Origin: Steinernema hermaphroditum | Taxonomy: Eukaryota; Nematoda; Chromadorea; Rhabditida; Steinernematidae | Reading direction: 5' to 3' | Assembly: GCA_030435675.1 (NCBI GenBank) | Contig: JAUCMV010000053.1 | Coordinates: 1-14,097, forward strand | Length of the DNA stretch: 14,097 bases | Shown: piece after piece, positions 1 through 9,115 of the stretch | Numbering within the stretch: the first letter of the stretch is position 1 | How the letters are laid out: each line of letters begins with the position of its first letter | The notes under the pieces: model-generated | Databases searched by the model: none | Told to the model about the DNA's origin: nothing | The model's input: only the letters and a program-made list of their open reading frames with translations | Program-made: the position numbers and the translations under genes

Positions 1-519
1 TTTTATGATTGGATCTTGTAGAACTGCACGAGCCTGATCGAACGCGCCTATTCCCGTTGGGATTCCTGTGGACTATCTTAGTTTCCTGCAAAACTTTCAA
101 TTCGAGACAGATAGGGCCTTGTTCATACAAAGAGTTCTGCATCTGACCCTCCTGCTCCAAAGTACCATAGAATTTTTATGATTGGATCTTGTAGAACTGC
201 ACGAGCCTGATCGAACGCGCCTATTCCCGTTGGGATTCCTGTGGACTATCTTAGTTTCCTGCAAAACTTTCAATTCGAGACAGATAGGGCCTTGTTCATA
301 CAAAGAGTTCTGCATCTGACCCTCCTGCTCCAAAGTACCATAGAATTTTTATGATTGGATCTTGTAGAACTGCACGAGCCTGATCGAACGCGCCTATTCC
401 CGTTGGGATTCCTGTGGACTATCTTAGTTTCCTGCAAAACTTTCAATTCGAGACAGATAGGGCCTTGTTCATACAAAGAGTTCTGCATCTGACCCTCCTG
501 CTCCAAAGTACCATAGAAT

Positions 520-693
520 TTTTATGATTGGATCTTGTAGAACTGCACGAGCCTGATCGAACGCGCCTATTCCCGTTGGGATTCCTGTGGACTATCTTAG
601 TTTCCTGCAAAACTTTCAATTCGAGACAGATAGGGCCTTGTTCATACAAAGAGTTCTGCATCTGACCCCTCCTGCTCCAAAGTACCATAGAAT
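520..693. repeat. 174-bp A unit with an extra C
   Basis: This is a type-A unit with four Cs instead of three in the GACCCTCC stretch, near 664-668. The four-C form is otherwise found in C and C-like units. However, this unit falls at position 7 of the nine-unit register extrapolated from the right, where C is not expected. It may be an independent homopolymer change or a sequencing error. Confidence 0.85.
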
Positions 694-1558
694 TTTTATG
701 ATTGGATCTTGTAGAACTGCACGAGCCTGATCGAACGCGCCTATTCCCGTTGGGATTCCTGTGGACTATCTTAGTTTCCTGCAAAACTTTCAATTCGAGA
801 CAGATAGGGCCTTGTTCATACAAAGAGTTCTGCATCTGACCCTCCTGCTCCAAAGTACCATAGAATTTTTATGATTGGATCTTGTAGAACTGCACGAGCC
901 TGATCGAACGCGCCTATTCCCGTTGGGATTCCTGTGGACTATCTTAGTTTCCTGCAAAACTTTCAATTCGAGACAGATAGGGCCTTGTTCATACAAAGAG
1001 TTCTGCATCTGACCCTCCTGCTCCAAAGTACCATAGAATTTTTATGATTGGATCTTGTAGAACTGCACGAGCCTGATCGAACGCGCCTATTCCCGTTGGG
1101 ATTCCTGTGGACTATCTTAGTTTCCTGCAAAACTTTCAATTCGAGACAGATAGGGCCTTGTTCATACAAAGAGTTCTGCATCTGACCCTCCTGCTCCAAA
1201 GTACCATAGAATTTTTATGATTGGATCTTGTAGAACTGCACGAGCCTGATCGAACGCGCCTATTCCCGTTGGGATTCCTGTGGACTATCTTAGTTTCCTG
1301 CAAAACTTTCAATTCGAGACAGATAGGGCCTTGTTCATACAAAGAGTTCTGCATCTGACCCTCCTGCTCCAAAGTACCATAGAATTTTTATGATTGGATC
1401 TTGTAGAACTGCACGAGCCTGATCGAACGCGCCTATTCCCGTTGGGATTCCTGTGGACTATCTTAGTTTCCTGCAAAACTTTCAATTCGAGACAGATAGG
1501 GCCTTGTTCATACAAAGAGTTCTGCATCTGACCCTCCTGCTCCAAAGTACCATAGAAT

Positions 1559-1732
1559 TTTTATGATTGGATCTTGTAGAACTGCACGAGCCTGATCGAA
1601 CGCGCCTATTCCCGTTGGGATTCCTGTGGACTATCTTAGTTTCCTGCAAAACTTTCAATTCGAGACAGATAGGGCCTTGTTCATACCAAAGAGTTCTGCA
1701 TCTGACCCTCCTGCTCCAAAGTACCATAGAAT
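1559..1732. repeat. 174-bp A unit with CATACC insertion
   Basis: This is a type-A unit with one extra C, so CATACAAAG becomes CATACCAAAG at about 1683-1692. D units also carry CATACC at this point, but this unit has none of the other D changes. The likeliest reading is a single-base slip or a sequencing error. Confidence 0.85.
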
Positions 1733-2597
1733 TTTTATGATTGGATCTTGTAGAACTGCACGAGCCTGATCGAACGCGCCTATTCCCGTTGGGATTCCTG
1801 TGGACTATCTTAGTTTCCTGCAAAACTTTCAATTCGAGACAGATAGGGCCTTGTTCATACAAAGAGTTCTGCATCTGACCCTCCTGCTCCAAAGTACCAT
1901 AGAATTTTTATGATTGGATCTTGTAGAACTGCACGAGCCTGATCGAACGCGCCTATTCCCGTTGGGATTCCTGTGGACTATCTTAGTTTCCTGCAAAACT
2001 TTCAATTCGAGACAGATAGGGCCTTGTTCATACAAAGAGTTCTGCATCTGACCCTCCTGCTCCAAAGTACCATAGAATTTTTATGATTGGATCTTGTAGA
2101 ACTGCACGAGCCTGATCGAACGCGCCTATTCCCGTTGGGATTCCTGTGGACTATCTTAGTTTCCTGCAAAACTTTCAATTCGAGACAGATAGGGCCTTGT
2201 TCATACAAAGAGTTCTGCATCTGACCCTCCTGCTCCAAAGTACCATAGAATTTTTATGATTGGATCTTGTAGAACTGCACGAGCCTGATCGAACGCGCCT
2301 ATTCCCGTTGGGATTCCTGTGGACTATCTTAGTTTCCTGCAAAACTTTCAATTCGAGACAGATAGGGCCTTGTTCATACAAAGAGTTCTGCATCTGACCC
2401 TCCTGCTCCAAAGTACCATAGAATTTTTATGATTGGATCTTGTAGAACTGCACGAGCCTGATCGAACGCGCCTATTCCCGTTGGGATTCCTGTGGACTAT
2501 CTTAGTTTCCTGCAAAACTTTCAATTCGAGACAGATAGGGCCTTGTTCATACAAAGAGTTCTGCATCTGACCCTCCTGCTCCAAAGTACCATAGAAT

Positions 2598-2943
2598 TTT
2601 TATGATTGGATCTTGTAGAACTGCACGAGCCTGATCGAACGCGCCTATTCCCGTTGGGATTCCTGTGGACTATCTTAGTTTCCTGCAAAACTTTCAATTC
2701 GAGACAGATAGGGCCTTGTTCATATAAAGAGTTCTGCATCTGACCCTCCTGCTCCAAAGTACCATAGAATTTTTATGATTGGATCTTGTAGAACTGCACG
2801 AGCCTGATCGAACGCGCCTATTCCCGTTGGATTTCCTGTGGACTATCTTAGTTTCCTGCAAAACTTTCAATTCGAGACAGATAGGGCCTTGTTCATACAA
2901 AGAGTTCTGCATCTGACCCTCCTGCTCCAAAGTACCATAGAAT
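2598..2943. repeat. Partial B-C pair (b unit followed by C-marked A unit)
   Basis: The unit at 2598 reads CATATAAAG at offset 128, like B, but keeps C at offset 108. The next unit (2771) reads TTGGATTTCC instead of TTGGGATTCC, the same two-base change found in C units, but has no other C mark and is full length. Adjacent b and C-marked units reproduce the B-C order seen wherever the higher-order repeat is intact. Confidence 0.85.
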
Positions 2944-4154
2944 TTTTATGATTGGATCTTGTAGAACTGCACGAGCCTGATCGAACGCGCCTATTCCCGT
3001 TGGGATTCCTGTGGACTATCTTAGTTTCCTGCAAAACTTTCAATTCGAGACAGATAGGGCCTTGTTCATACAAAGAGTTCTGCATCTGACCCTCCTGCTC
3101 CAAAGTACCATAGAATTTTTATGATTGGATCTTGTAGAACTGCACGAGCCTGATCGAACGCGCCTATTCCCGTTGGGATTCCTGTGGACTATCTTAGTTT
3201 CCTGCAAAACTTTCAATTCGAGACAGATAGGGCCTTGTTCATACAAAGAGTTCTGCATCTGACCCTCCTGCTCCAAAGTACCATAGAATTTTTATGATTG
3301 GATCTTGTAGAACTGCACGAGCCTGATCGAACGCGCCTATTCCCGTTGGGATTCCTGTGGACTATCTTAGTTTCCTGCAAAACTTTCAATTCGAGACAGA
3401 TAGGGCCTTGTTCATACAAAGAGTTCTGCATCTGACCCTCCTGCTCCAAAGTACCATAGAATTTTTATGATTGGATCTTGTAGAACTGCACGAGCCTGAT
3501 CGAACGCGCCTATTCCCGTTGGGATTCCTGTGGACTATCTTAGTTTCCTGCAAAACTTTCAATTCGAGACAGATAGGGCCTTGTTCATACAAAGAGTTCT
3601 GCATCTGACCCTCCTGCTCCAAAGTACCATAGAATTTTTATGATTGGATCTTGTAGAACTGCACGAGCCTGATCGAACGCGCCTATTCCCGTTGGGATTC
3701 CTGTGGACTATCTTAGTTTCCTGCAAAACTTTCAATTCGAGACAGATAGGGCCTTGTTCATACAAAGAGTTCTGCATCTGACCCTCCTGCTCCAAAGTAC
3801 CATAGAATTTTTATGATTGGATCTTGTAGAACTGCACGAGCCTGATCGAACGCGCCTATTCCCGTTGGGATTCCTGTGGACTATCTTAGTTTCCTGCAAA
3901 ACTTTCAATTCGAGACAGATAGGGCCTTGTTCATATAAAGAGTTCTGCATCTGACCCTCCTGCTCCAAAGTACCATAGAATTTTTATGATTGGATCTTGT
4001 AGAACTGCACGAGCCTGATCGAACGCGCCTATTCCCGTTGGGATTCCTGTGGACTATCTTAGTTTCCTGCAAAACTTTCAATTCGAGACAGATAGGGCCT
4101 TGTTCATACAAAGAGTTCTGCATCTGACCCTCCTGCTCCAAAGTACCATAGAAT
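2598..4154. repeat. Ghost nine-unit HOR inside the homogeneous block
   Basis: Nine 173-bp units (1557 bp) directly precede the first clear higher-order repeat. Counted in the same register, unit 1 (2598) has the T at offset 128 expected of B, unit 2 (2771) has the two-base change at offsets 61-62 seen in C, and unit 8 (3809) has the T at 128 expected of B. The remaining six units look like plain A. That the marks fall where B, C and B belong is seen directly. That they are remnants of a HOR overwritten by A-type conversion is inference. The alternative is a precursor stage in which marks were still accumulating. Confidence 0.6.
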
Positions 4155-4327
4155 TTTTATGATTGGATCTTGTAGAACTGCACGAGCCTGATCGAACGCG
4201 CCTATTCCCGTTGGGATTCCTGTGGACTATCTTAGTTTCCTGCAAAACTTTCAATTCGAGATAGATAGGGCCTTGTTCATATAAAGAGTTCTGCATCTGA
4301 CCCTCCTGCTCCAAAGTACCATAGAAT

Positions 4328-4488
4328 TTTTATGATTGGATCTTGTAGAACTGCACGAGCCTGATCGAACGCGCCTACTCTTGTTGGATTTCCTGTGGAC
4401 TATCTTAGTTTCCTGCAAAACTTTCAATTCGAGACAGTTAGGGCCTTGTTCATACAAAGAGTTATGCATCTGACCCCTCCGCTCCAAT
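4328..4488. repeat. Type C unit, 161 bp, first of nine
   Basis: C units differ from A at offsets 51, 54, 55, 61, 62, 111 (A to T) and 137 (C to A). They have four Cs in GACCCCTCC, lack a T in the following CCTGCTCC, and have lost 12 bp (AGTACCATAGAA in the consensus) just before the T5 tract. An AA at each edge of the deletion suggests slippage or microhomology. The change at 137 creates an ATGCAT palindrome (4464-4469) absent from all other unit types. Full C units start at 4328, 5008, 5861, 6541, 9982, 10837, 11517, 12370 and 13917. The one at 9982 is 163 bp because of two extra Cs. Confidence 0.93.
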
Positions 4489-4661
4489 TTTTATGATTGG
4501 ATCTTATAGAACTGCACGAGCCTGATCGAACGCGCCTATTCCCGTTGGGATTACTGTGGACTATCTTAGTTTCCTGCAAAACTTTCAATTCGAGACAGCA
4601 GGACCCTTGCTCATACCAAAAGCTCTGCATCTGACCCTCCTGCTCCAAAGTACCATAGCAT
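4489..4661. repeat. Type D unit, 173 bp
   Basis: D units carry A at offset 65 (GGATTACTG), a rewritten block at 111-137 (CAGCAGGACCC, then CATACCAAAAGCTC) and C at offset 171 (CATAGCAT). Gains and losses cancel, so the length stays 173 bp. This copy alone has CTTATAG instead of CTTGTAG (A at 4506). Full D units start at 4489, 6022, 10998 and 12531. The unit at 9463 is D without the A at 65 and without the C at 122. Confidence 0.92.
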
Positions 4662-4834
4662 TTTTATGATTGGATCTTGTAGAACTGCACGAGCCTGATC
4701 GAACGCGCCTATTCCCGTTGGGATTCCTGTGGACTATCTTAGTTTCCTGCAAAACTTTCAATTCGAGACAGATAGGGCCTTGTTCATAAAAAGAGTTCTG
4801 CATCTGACCCTCCTGCTCCAAAGTACCATAGAAT
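4662..4834. repeat. Type E unit, 173 bp
   Basis: This unit is consensus except for A at offset 128 (CATAAAAAG), at position 4789. It always follows a D unit. E units start at 4662, 6195, 9636 and 11171. Offset 128 is the only site with three alleles tied to HOR position: C in A, C and D; T in B; A in E. Confidence 0.92.
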
Positions 4835-5687
4835 TTTTATGATTGGATCTTGTAGAACTGCACGAGCCTGATCGAACGCGCCTATTCCCGTTGGGATTCC
4901 TGTGGACTATCTTAGTTTCCTGCAAAACTTTCAATTCGAGATAGATAGGGCCTTGTTCATATAAAGAGTTCTGCATCTGACCCTCCTGCTCCAAAGTACC
5001 ATAGAATTTTTATGATTGGATCTTGTAGAACTGCACGAGCCTGATCGAACGCGCCTACTCTTGTTGGATTTCCTGTGGACTATCTTAGTTTCCTGCAAAA
5101 CTTTCAATTCGAGACAGTTAGGGCCTTGTTCATACAAAGAGTTATGCATCTGACCCCTCCGCTCCAATTTTTATGATTGGATCTTGTAGAACTGCACGAG
5201 CCTGATCGAACGCGCCTATTCCCGTTGGGATTCCTGTGGACTATCTTAGTTTCCTGCAAAACTTTCAATTCGAGACAGATAGGGCCTTGTTCATACAAAG
5301 AGTTCTGCATCTGACCCTCCTGCTCCAAAGTACCATAGAATTTTTATGATTGGATCTTGTAGAACTGCACGAGCCTGATCGAACGCGCCTATTCCCGTTG
5401 GGATTCCTGTGGACTATCTTAGTTTCCTGCAAAACTTTCAATTCGAGATAGATAGGGCCTTGTTCATATAAAGAGTTCTGCATCTGACCCTCCTGCTCCA
5501 AAGTACCATAGAATTTTTATGATTGGATCTTGTAGAACTGCACGAACCTGATCGAACGCGCCTATTCCCGTTGGGATTCCTGTGGACTATCTTAGTTTCC
5601 TGCAAAACTTTCAATTCGAGACAGATAGGGCCTTGTTCATACAAAGAGTTCTGCATCTGACCCTCCTGCTCCAAAGTACCATAGAAT

Positions 5688-7220
5688 TTTTATGATTGGA
5701 TCTTGTAGAACTGCACGAGCCTGATCGAACGCGCCTATTCCCGTTGGGATTCCTGTGGACTATCTTAGTTTCCTGCAAAACTTTCAATTCGAGATAGATA
5801 GGGCCTTGTTCATATAAAGAGTTCTGCATCTGACCCTCCTGCTCCAAAGTACCATAGAATTTTTATGATTGGATCTTGTAGAACTGCACGAGCCTGATCG
5901 AACGCGCCTACTCTTGTTGGATTTCCTGTGGACTATCTTAGTTTCCTGCAAAACTTTCAATTCGAGACAGTTAGGGCCTTGTTCATACAAAGAGTTATGC
6001 ATCTGACCCCTCCGCTCCAATTTTTATGATTGGATCTTGTAGAACTGCACGAGCCTGATCGAACGCGCCTATTCCCGTTGGGATTACTGTGGACTATCTT
6101 AGTTTCCTGCAAAACTTTCAATTCGAGACAGCAGGACCCTTGCTCATACCAAAAGCTCTGCATCTGACCCTCCTGCTCCAAAGTACCATAGCATTTTTAT
6201 GATTGGATCTTGTAGAACTGCACGAGCCTGATCGAACGCGCCTATTCCCGTTGGGATTCCTGTGGACTATCTTAGTTTCCTGCAAAACTTTCAATTCGAG
6301 ACAGATAGGGCCTTGTTCATAAAAAGAGTTCTGCATCTGACCCTCCTGCTCCAAAGTACCATAGAATTTTTATGATTGGATCTTGTAGAACTGCACGAGC
6401 CTGATCGAACGCGCCTATTCCCGTTGGGATTCCTGTGGACTATCTTAGTTTCCTGCAAAACTTTCAATTCGAGATAGATAGGGCCTTGTTCATATAAAGA
6501 GTTCTGCATCTGACCCTCCTGCTCCAAAGTACCATAGAATTTTTATGATTGGATCTTGTAGAACTGCACGAGCCTGATCGAACGCGCCTACTCTTGTTGG
6601 ATTTCCTGTGGACTATCTTAGTTTCCTGCAAAACTTTCAATTCGAGACAGTTAGGGCCTTGTTCATACAAAGAGTTATGCATCTGACCCCTCCGCTCCAA
6701 TTTTTATGATTGGATCTTGTAGAACTGCACGAGCCTGATCGAACGCGCCTATTCCCGTTGGGATTCCTGTGGACTATCTTAGTTTCCTGCAAAACTTTCA
6801 ATTCGAGACAGATAGGGCCTTGTTCATACAAAGAGTTCTGCATCTGACCCTCCTGCTCCAAAGTACCATAGAATTTTTATGATTGGATCTTGTAGAACTG
6901 CACGAGCCTGATCGAACGCGCCTATTCCCGTTGGGATTCCTGTGGACTATCTTAGTTTCCTGCAAAACTTTCAATTCGAGATAGATAGGGCCTTGTTCAT
7001 ATAAAGAGTTCTGCATCTGACCCTCCTGCTCCAAAGTACCATAGAATTTTTATGATTGGATCTTGTAGAACTGCACGAACCTGATCGAACGCGCCTATTC
7101 CCGTTGGGATTCCTGTGGACTATCTTAGTTTCCTGCAAAACTTTCAATTCGAGACAGATAGGGCCTTGTTCATACAAAGAGTTCTGCATCTGACCCTCCT
7201 GCTCCAAAGTACCATAGAAT
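5688..7220. repeat. Higher-order repeat copy 2 (nine units, 1533 bp)
   Basis: Units start at 5688 (B), 5861 (C), 6022 (D), 6195 (E), 6368 (B), 6541 (C), 6702 (A), 6875 (B) and 7048 (A'). Order, unit lengths and diagnostic bases match copy 1, and I see only the 4506 difference between them. It follows copy 1 without any spacer. I see no difference from the copy at 10664. Confidence 0.94.
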
Positions 7221-7393
7221 TTTTATGATTGGATCTTGTAGAACTGCACGAGCCTGATCGAACGCGCCTATTCCCGTTGGGATTCCTGTGGACTATCTTA
7301 GTTTCCTGCAAAACTTTCAATTCGAGATAGATAGGGCCTTGTTCATATAAAGAGTTCTGCATCTGACCCTCCTGCTCCAAAGTACCATAGAAT

Positions 7394-7567
7394 TTTTATG
7401 ATTGGATCTTGTAGAACTGCACGAGCCTGATCGAACGCGCCTACTCTTGTTGGATTTCCTGTGGACTATCTTAGTTTCCTGCAAAACTTTCAATTCGAGA
7501 CAGTTAGGGCCTTGTTCATACAAAGAGTTCTGCATCTGACCCCTCCTGCTCCAAAGTACTATAGAAT
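7394..7567. repeat. Full-length C-like unit (174 bp)
   Basis: The 5' part is C type (CTACTCTTGTTGGATTTCC) and offset 111 is T, but offset 137 is C as in A, and the 12 bp missing from true C units are present. The four-C stretch is kept, which gives 174 bp. A private T at 7560 gives AGTACTATAG. This could be the ancestral state of C before its deletion, or a C/A recombinant with its switch point between offsets 111 and 137. Confidence 0.88.
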
Positions 7568-7740
7568 TTTTATGATTGGATCTTGTAGAACTGCACGAGC
7601 CTGATCGAACGCGCCTATTCCCGTTGGGATTCCTGTGGACTATCTTAGTTTCCTGCAAAACTTTCAATTCGAGACAGATAGGGCCTTGTTCATACAAAGA
7701 GTTCTGCATCTGACCCTCCTGCTCCAAAGTACCATAGAAT

Positions 7741-7913
7741 TTTTATGATTGGATCTTGTAGAACTGCACGAGCCTGATCGAACGCGCCTATTCCCGTTGG
7801 GATTCCTGTGGACTATCTTAGTTTCCTGCAAAACTTTCAATTCGAGACAGTAGGACCCTTGCTCATACAAAGAGCTCTGCATCTGACCCTCCTGCTCCAA
7901 AGTACCATAGAAT
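7741..7913. repeat. Partial D-like unit
   Basis: It carries CAGTAGGACCCTTGCTC and AGAGCTCTG in the variable block but lacks the D marks at offsets 65, 129 and 171. GAGCTC, formed at about 7873-7878, is not present in the true D units, which read AAAGCTC there. It looks like a D relative or a D/A recombinant. Confidence 0.85.
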
Positions 7914-8432
7914 TTTTATGATTGGATCTTGTAGAACTGCACGAGCCTGATCGAACGCGCCTATTCCCGTTGGGATTCCTGTGGACTATCTTAGTTTCCT
8001 GCAAAACTTTCAATTCGAGACAGATAGGGCCTTGTTCATACAAAGAGTTCTGCATCTGACCCTCCTGCTCCAAAGTACCATAGAATTTTTATGATTGGAT
8101 CTTGTAGAACTGCACGAGCCTGATCGAACGCGCCTATTCCCGTTGGGATTCCTGTGGACTATCTTAGTTTCCTGCAAAACTTTCAATTCGAGACAGATAG
8201 GGCCTTGTTCATACAAAGAGTTCTGCATCTGACCCTCCTGCTCCAAAGTACCATAGAATTTTTATGATTGGATCTTGTAGAACTGCACGAGCCTGATCGA
8301 ACGCGCCTATTCCCGTTGGGATTCCTGTGGACTATCTTAGTTTCCTGCAAAACTTTCAATTCGAGACAGATAGGGCCTTGTTCATACAAAGAGTTCTGCA
8401 TCTGACCCTCCTGCTCCAAAGTACCATAGAAT

Positions 8433-8764
8433 TTTTATGATTGGATCTTGTAGAACTGCACGAGCCTGATCGAACGCGCCTATTCCCGTTGGGATTCCTG
8501 TGGACTATCTTAGTTTCCTGCAAAACTTTCAATTCGAGACAGATAGGGCCTTGTTCATACAAAGAGTTCTGCATCTGACCCTCCGCTCCAATTTTTATGA
8601 TTGGATCTTGTAGAACTGCACGAGCCTGATCGAACGCGCCTATTCCCGTTGGGATTCCTGTGGACTATCTTAGTTTCCTGCAAAACTTTCAATTCGAGAC
8701 AGCAGGGCCTTGTTCATACAAAGAGTTCTGCATCTGACCCTCCTGCTCCAAAGTACCATAGAAT
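8433..8764. repeat. Hybrid pair: A body with C tail (160 bp), then A with D-like patch (172 bp)
   Basis: The unit at 8433-8592 is A throughout its body but ends CCTCCGCTCCAATTTTT, sharing with C units both the 12-bp deletion and the lost T, but not the extra C. The next unit (8593-8764) reads CAGCAGGGCC, D-like at offsets 111-113 but one base short and otherwise A. The pair keeps the C-then-D order of the HOR, so it looks like a C-D junction whose remaining parts were replaced by A sequence. Confidence 0.85.
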
Positions 8765-8937
8765 TTTTATGATTGGATCTTGTAGAACTGCACGAGCCTG
8801 ATCGAACGCGCCTATTCCCGTTGGGATTCCTGTGGACTATCTTAGTTTCCTGCAAAACTTTCAATTCGAGACAGATAGGGCCTTGTTCATACAAAGAGTT
8901 CTGCATCTGACCCTCCTGCTCCAAAGTACCATAGAAT

Positions 8938-9115
8938 TTTTATGATTGGATCTTGTAGACCGCACGGCCTGTCGAACCGCTTTCTTTTGTGGTGTGGGTT
9001 TCGTGGGTTTGTGGATATCTTAGTTTCCTGCAAAACTTTCAATTCGAGACAGATAGGGCCTTGTTCATACAAAGAGTTCTGCATCTGACCCTCCTGCTCC
9101 AAAGTACCATAGAAT
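8938..9115. repeat. Strongly diverged 178-bp unit
   Basis: The first 22 bases and everything from about 9017 on are consensus, but 8960-9016 is very different. It is alignable at first (CCGCACGGCCTGTCGAACCGC, with several missing single bases), then becomes T/G-rich (TTTCTTTTGTGGTGTGGG and on). The net gain is 5 bp. No other unit in the window carries this segment. It sits directly before the point where the HOR restarts at 9116. It could be a relic of an older satellite subfamily, a recombination scar, or a stretch of poor assembly consensus. Confidence 0.87.

Larger units (their letters stand above)
1..4154. repeat. Homogeneous block of 24 type-A units
   Basis: Twenty-four consecutive units are nearly identical to the consensus. 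The departures I find are an extra C in the unit at 520 (near 664-668), an extra C in the unit at 1559 (near 1686-1687), a T at offset 128 in the units at 2598 and 3809, and a two-base change at offsets 61-62 in the unit at 2771. No gene or other element is present. Such low divergence implies recent amplification or strong homogenisation. The last nine units (2598-4154) carry faint marks of the neighbouring higher-order repeat and are listed separately. Confidence 0.93.
4155..5687. repeat. Higher-order repeat copy 1 (nine units, 1533 bp)
   Basis: Units start at 4155 (B), 4328 (C, 161 bp), 4489 (D), 4662 (E), 4835 (B), 5008 (C, 161 bp), 5169 (A), 5342 (B) and 5515 (A'). The sum is 7 x 173 + 2 x 161 = 1533 bp. 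By eye this copy differs from the next one at a single base, A for G at 4506 in the D unit. This is the first complete HOR copy and it abuts the homogeneous A block directly, with no spacer. Confidence 0.93.
7221..9115. repeat. Irregular 11-unit stretch between regular HOR copies
   Basis: The stretch starts in register with B (7221) and a full-length C-like unit (7394, 174 bp). It then runs A (7568), a D-like unit (7741), A (7914, 8087, 8260), an A unit with the C-type tail deletion (8433, 160 bp), a 172-bp unit with D-like CAGCAGG (8593), A (8765) and a strongly diverged 178-bp unit (8938). The regular HOR restarts at 9116. Eleven units instead of nine, with scattered C and D marks, suggest unequal exchange between out-of-register HOR copies plus conversion by A units. 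Confidence 0.88.

Noticed and set aside
52..62. Short dyad TCCC-GTT-GGGA in each A unit, lost in C units
   Set aside because: A four-base stem is expected by chance and is not supported as a structural or binding element.
101..117. CENP-B box
   Set aside because: TTCGAGACAGATAGG fits the TTCG and the central A of the CENP-B box core but not the CGGG part (TAGG in A, B, C and E; AGGA in D). The match is too weak to annotate.
4328..4488. Telomeric or microsatellite origin of the variants
   Set aside because: No short tandem motif such as a telomere repeat is present. The variants are scattered substitutions and one deletion.
8938..9115. Insertion of a transposable element in the diverged unit
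   Set aside because: The net gain is only 5 bp, there are no terminal repeats or target-site duplication, and part of the segment still aligns to the consensus.
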